DNA from: Chara braunii
Taxonomy: Eukaryota; Streptophyta; Charophyceae; Charales; Characeae
Direction: 5' to 3'
Assembly: GCA_003427395.1 (NCBI GenBank)
Contig: BFEA01000389.1
Location: 1,519,238 to 1,558,633, forward strand
DNA: 39,396 nucleotides
This document shows, piece after piece, positions 39,336 to 39,396 of this stretch. Position 1 is the first letter of the stretch. Each line of letters opens with the position of its first letter. The notes beneath the pieces are model-generated. The model was not told where the DNA came from. It saw nothing but the letters and a program-made list of their open reading frames with translations, and did not search any database. The translations under genes and the position numbers were made by a program.

Positions 39336-39396
39336 TGCTGCTCCCCACTAATAGATGGAGCCTGCCTGGGGGTGCTAGAGGTGGCTGATTATATCA

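Overview
This 39.4 kb window looks like repeat-rich nuclear DNA of a green-lineage eukaryote. The evidence is a large receptor-like kinase of plant type, a chromovirus-like Ty3/gypsy retrotransposon with an initiator-Met-tRNA primer site, a DUF659/hAT transposase, many foldback elements, microsatellites and an assembly gap. A streptophyte alga such as Chara would fit the intronless kinase and the repeat style, but that is inference and no single sequence proves it. I see no rRNA, convincing tRNA, CRISPR array or bacterial operon.

Layout. 1-2300: microsatellites, a C-rich array, a degenerate tandem repeat, a hairpin and a GAA/GGA purine tract. 2318-5876: one long uninterrupted gene on the minus strand, encoding a 1081-aa receptor kinase (signal peptide, NHL-like propeller, Pro/Ser stalk, one membrane segment, RD kinase). 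Its last 80 codons are duplicated just downstream. 5877-10200: non-coding, with a five-unit array of about 220 bp, a foldback element and a long GAA tract. 10640-13850: plus-strand remains of a second gypsy-like pol (integrase), followed through an ATGA overlap by an unrecognised decayed ORF. 13891-14383: a small terminal-inverted-repeat element. 16121-17860: a 142-aa orphan ORF and a decayed trihelix/Myb-like gene fragment.

18094-35613 is one nested transposon. The outer unit is a minus-strand Ty3/gypsy element with two LTRs of about 1.09 kb, a TAGC target duplication, a primer binding site and gag-PR-RT-RH-IN-chromodomain order. A 7.0 kb hAT element (21048-28074) lies inside its RNase H, with an 8-bp target duplication. 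A 1.5 kb DNA element (29717-31221) lies at the gag/protease junction, with a 10-11 bp duplication. At both sites the gypsy reading frame continues exactly across the insertion, which confirms the boundaries. The gypsy pol and gag carry at least 13 in-frame stops and several frameshifts, and its LTRs differ by roughly 7 percent by eye, so it is old. The hAT ends and flanks still match, so it is younger.

35618-37662 is a run of six foldback (MITE-like) elements. Three of these share one terminal sequence family and two others share another. 37663-39396 holds short tandem repeats and a pyrimidine tract but no recognisable gene. The only host gene I would defend as possibly functional is the receptor kinase. 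Almost everything else is transposon-derived.
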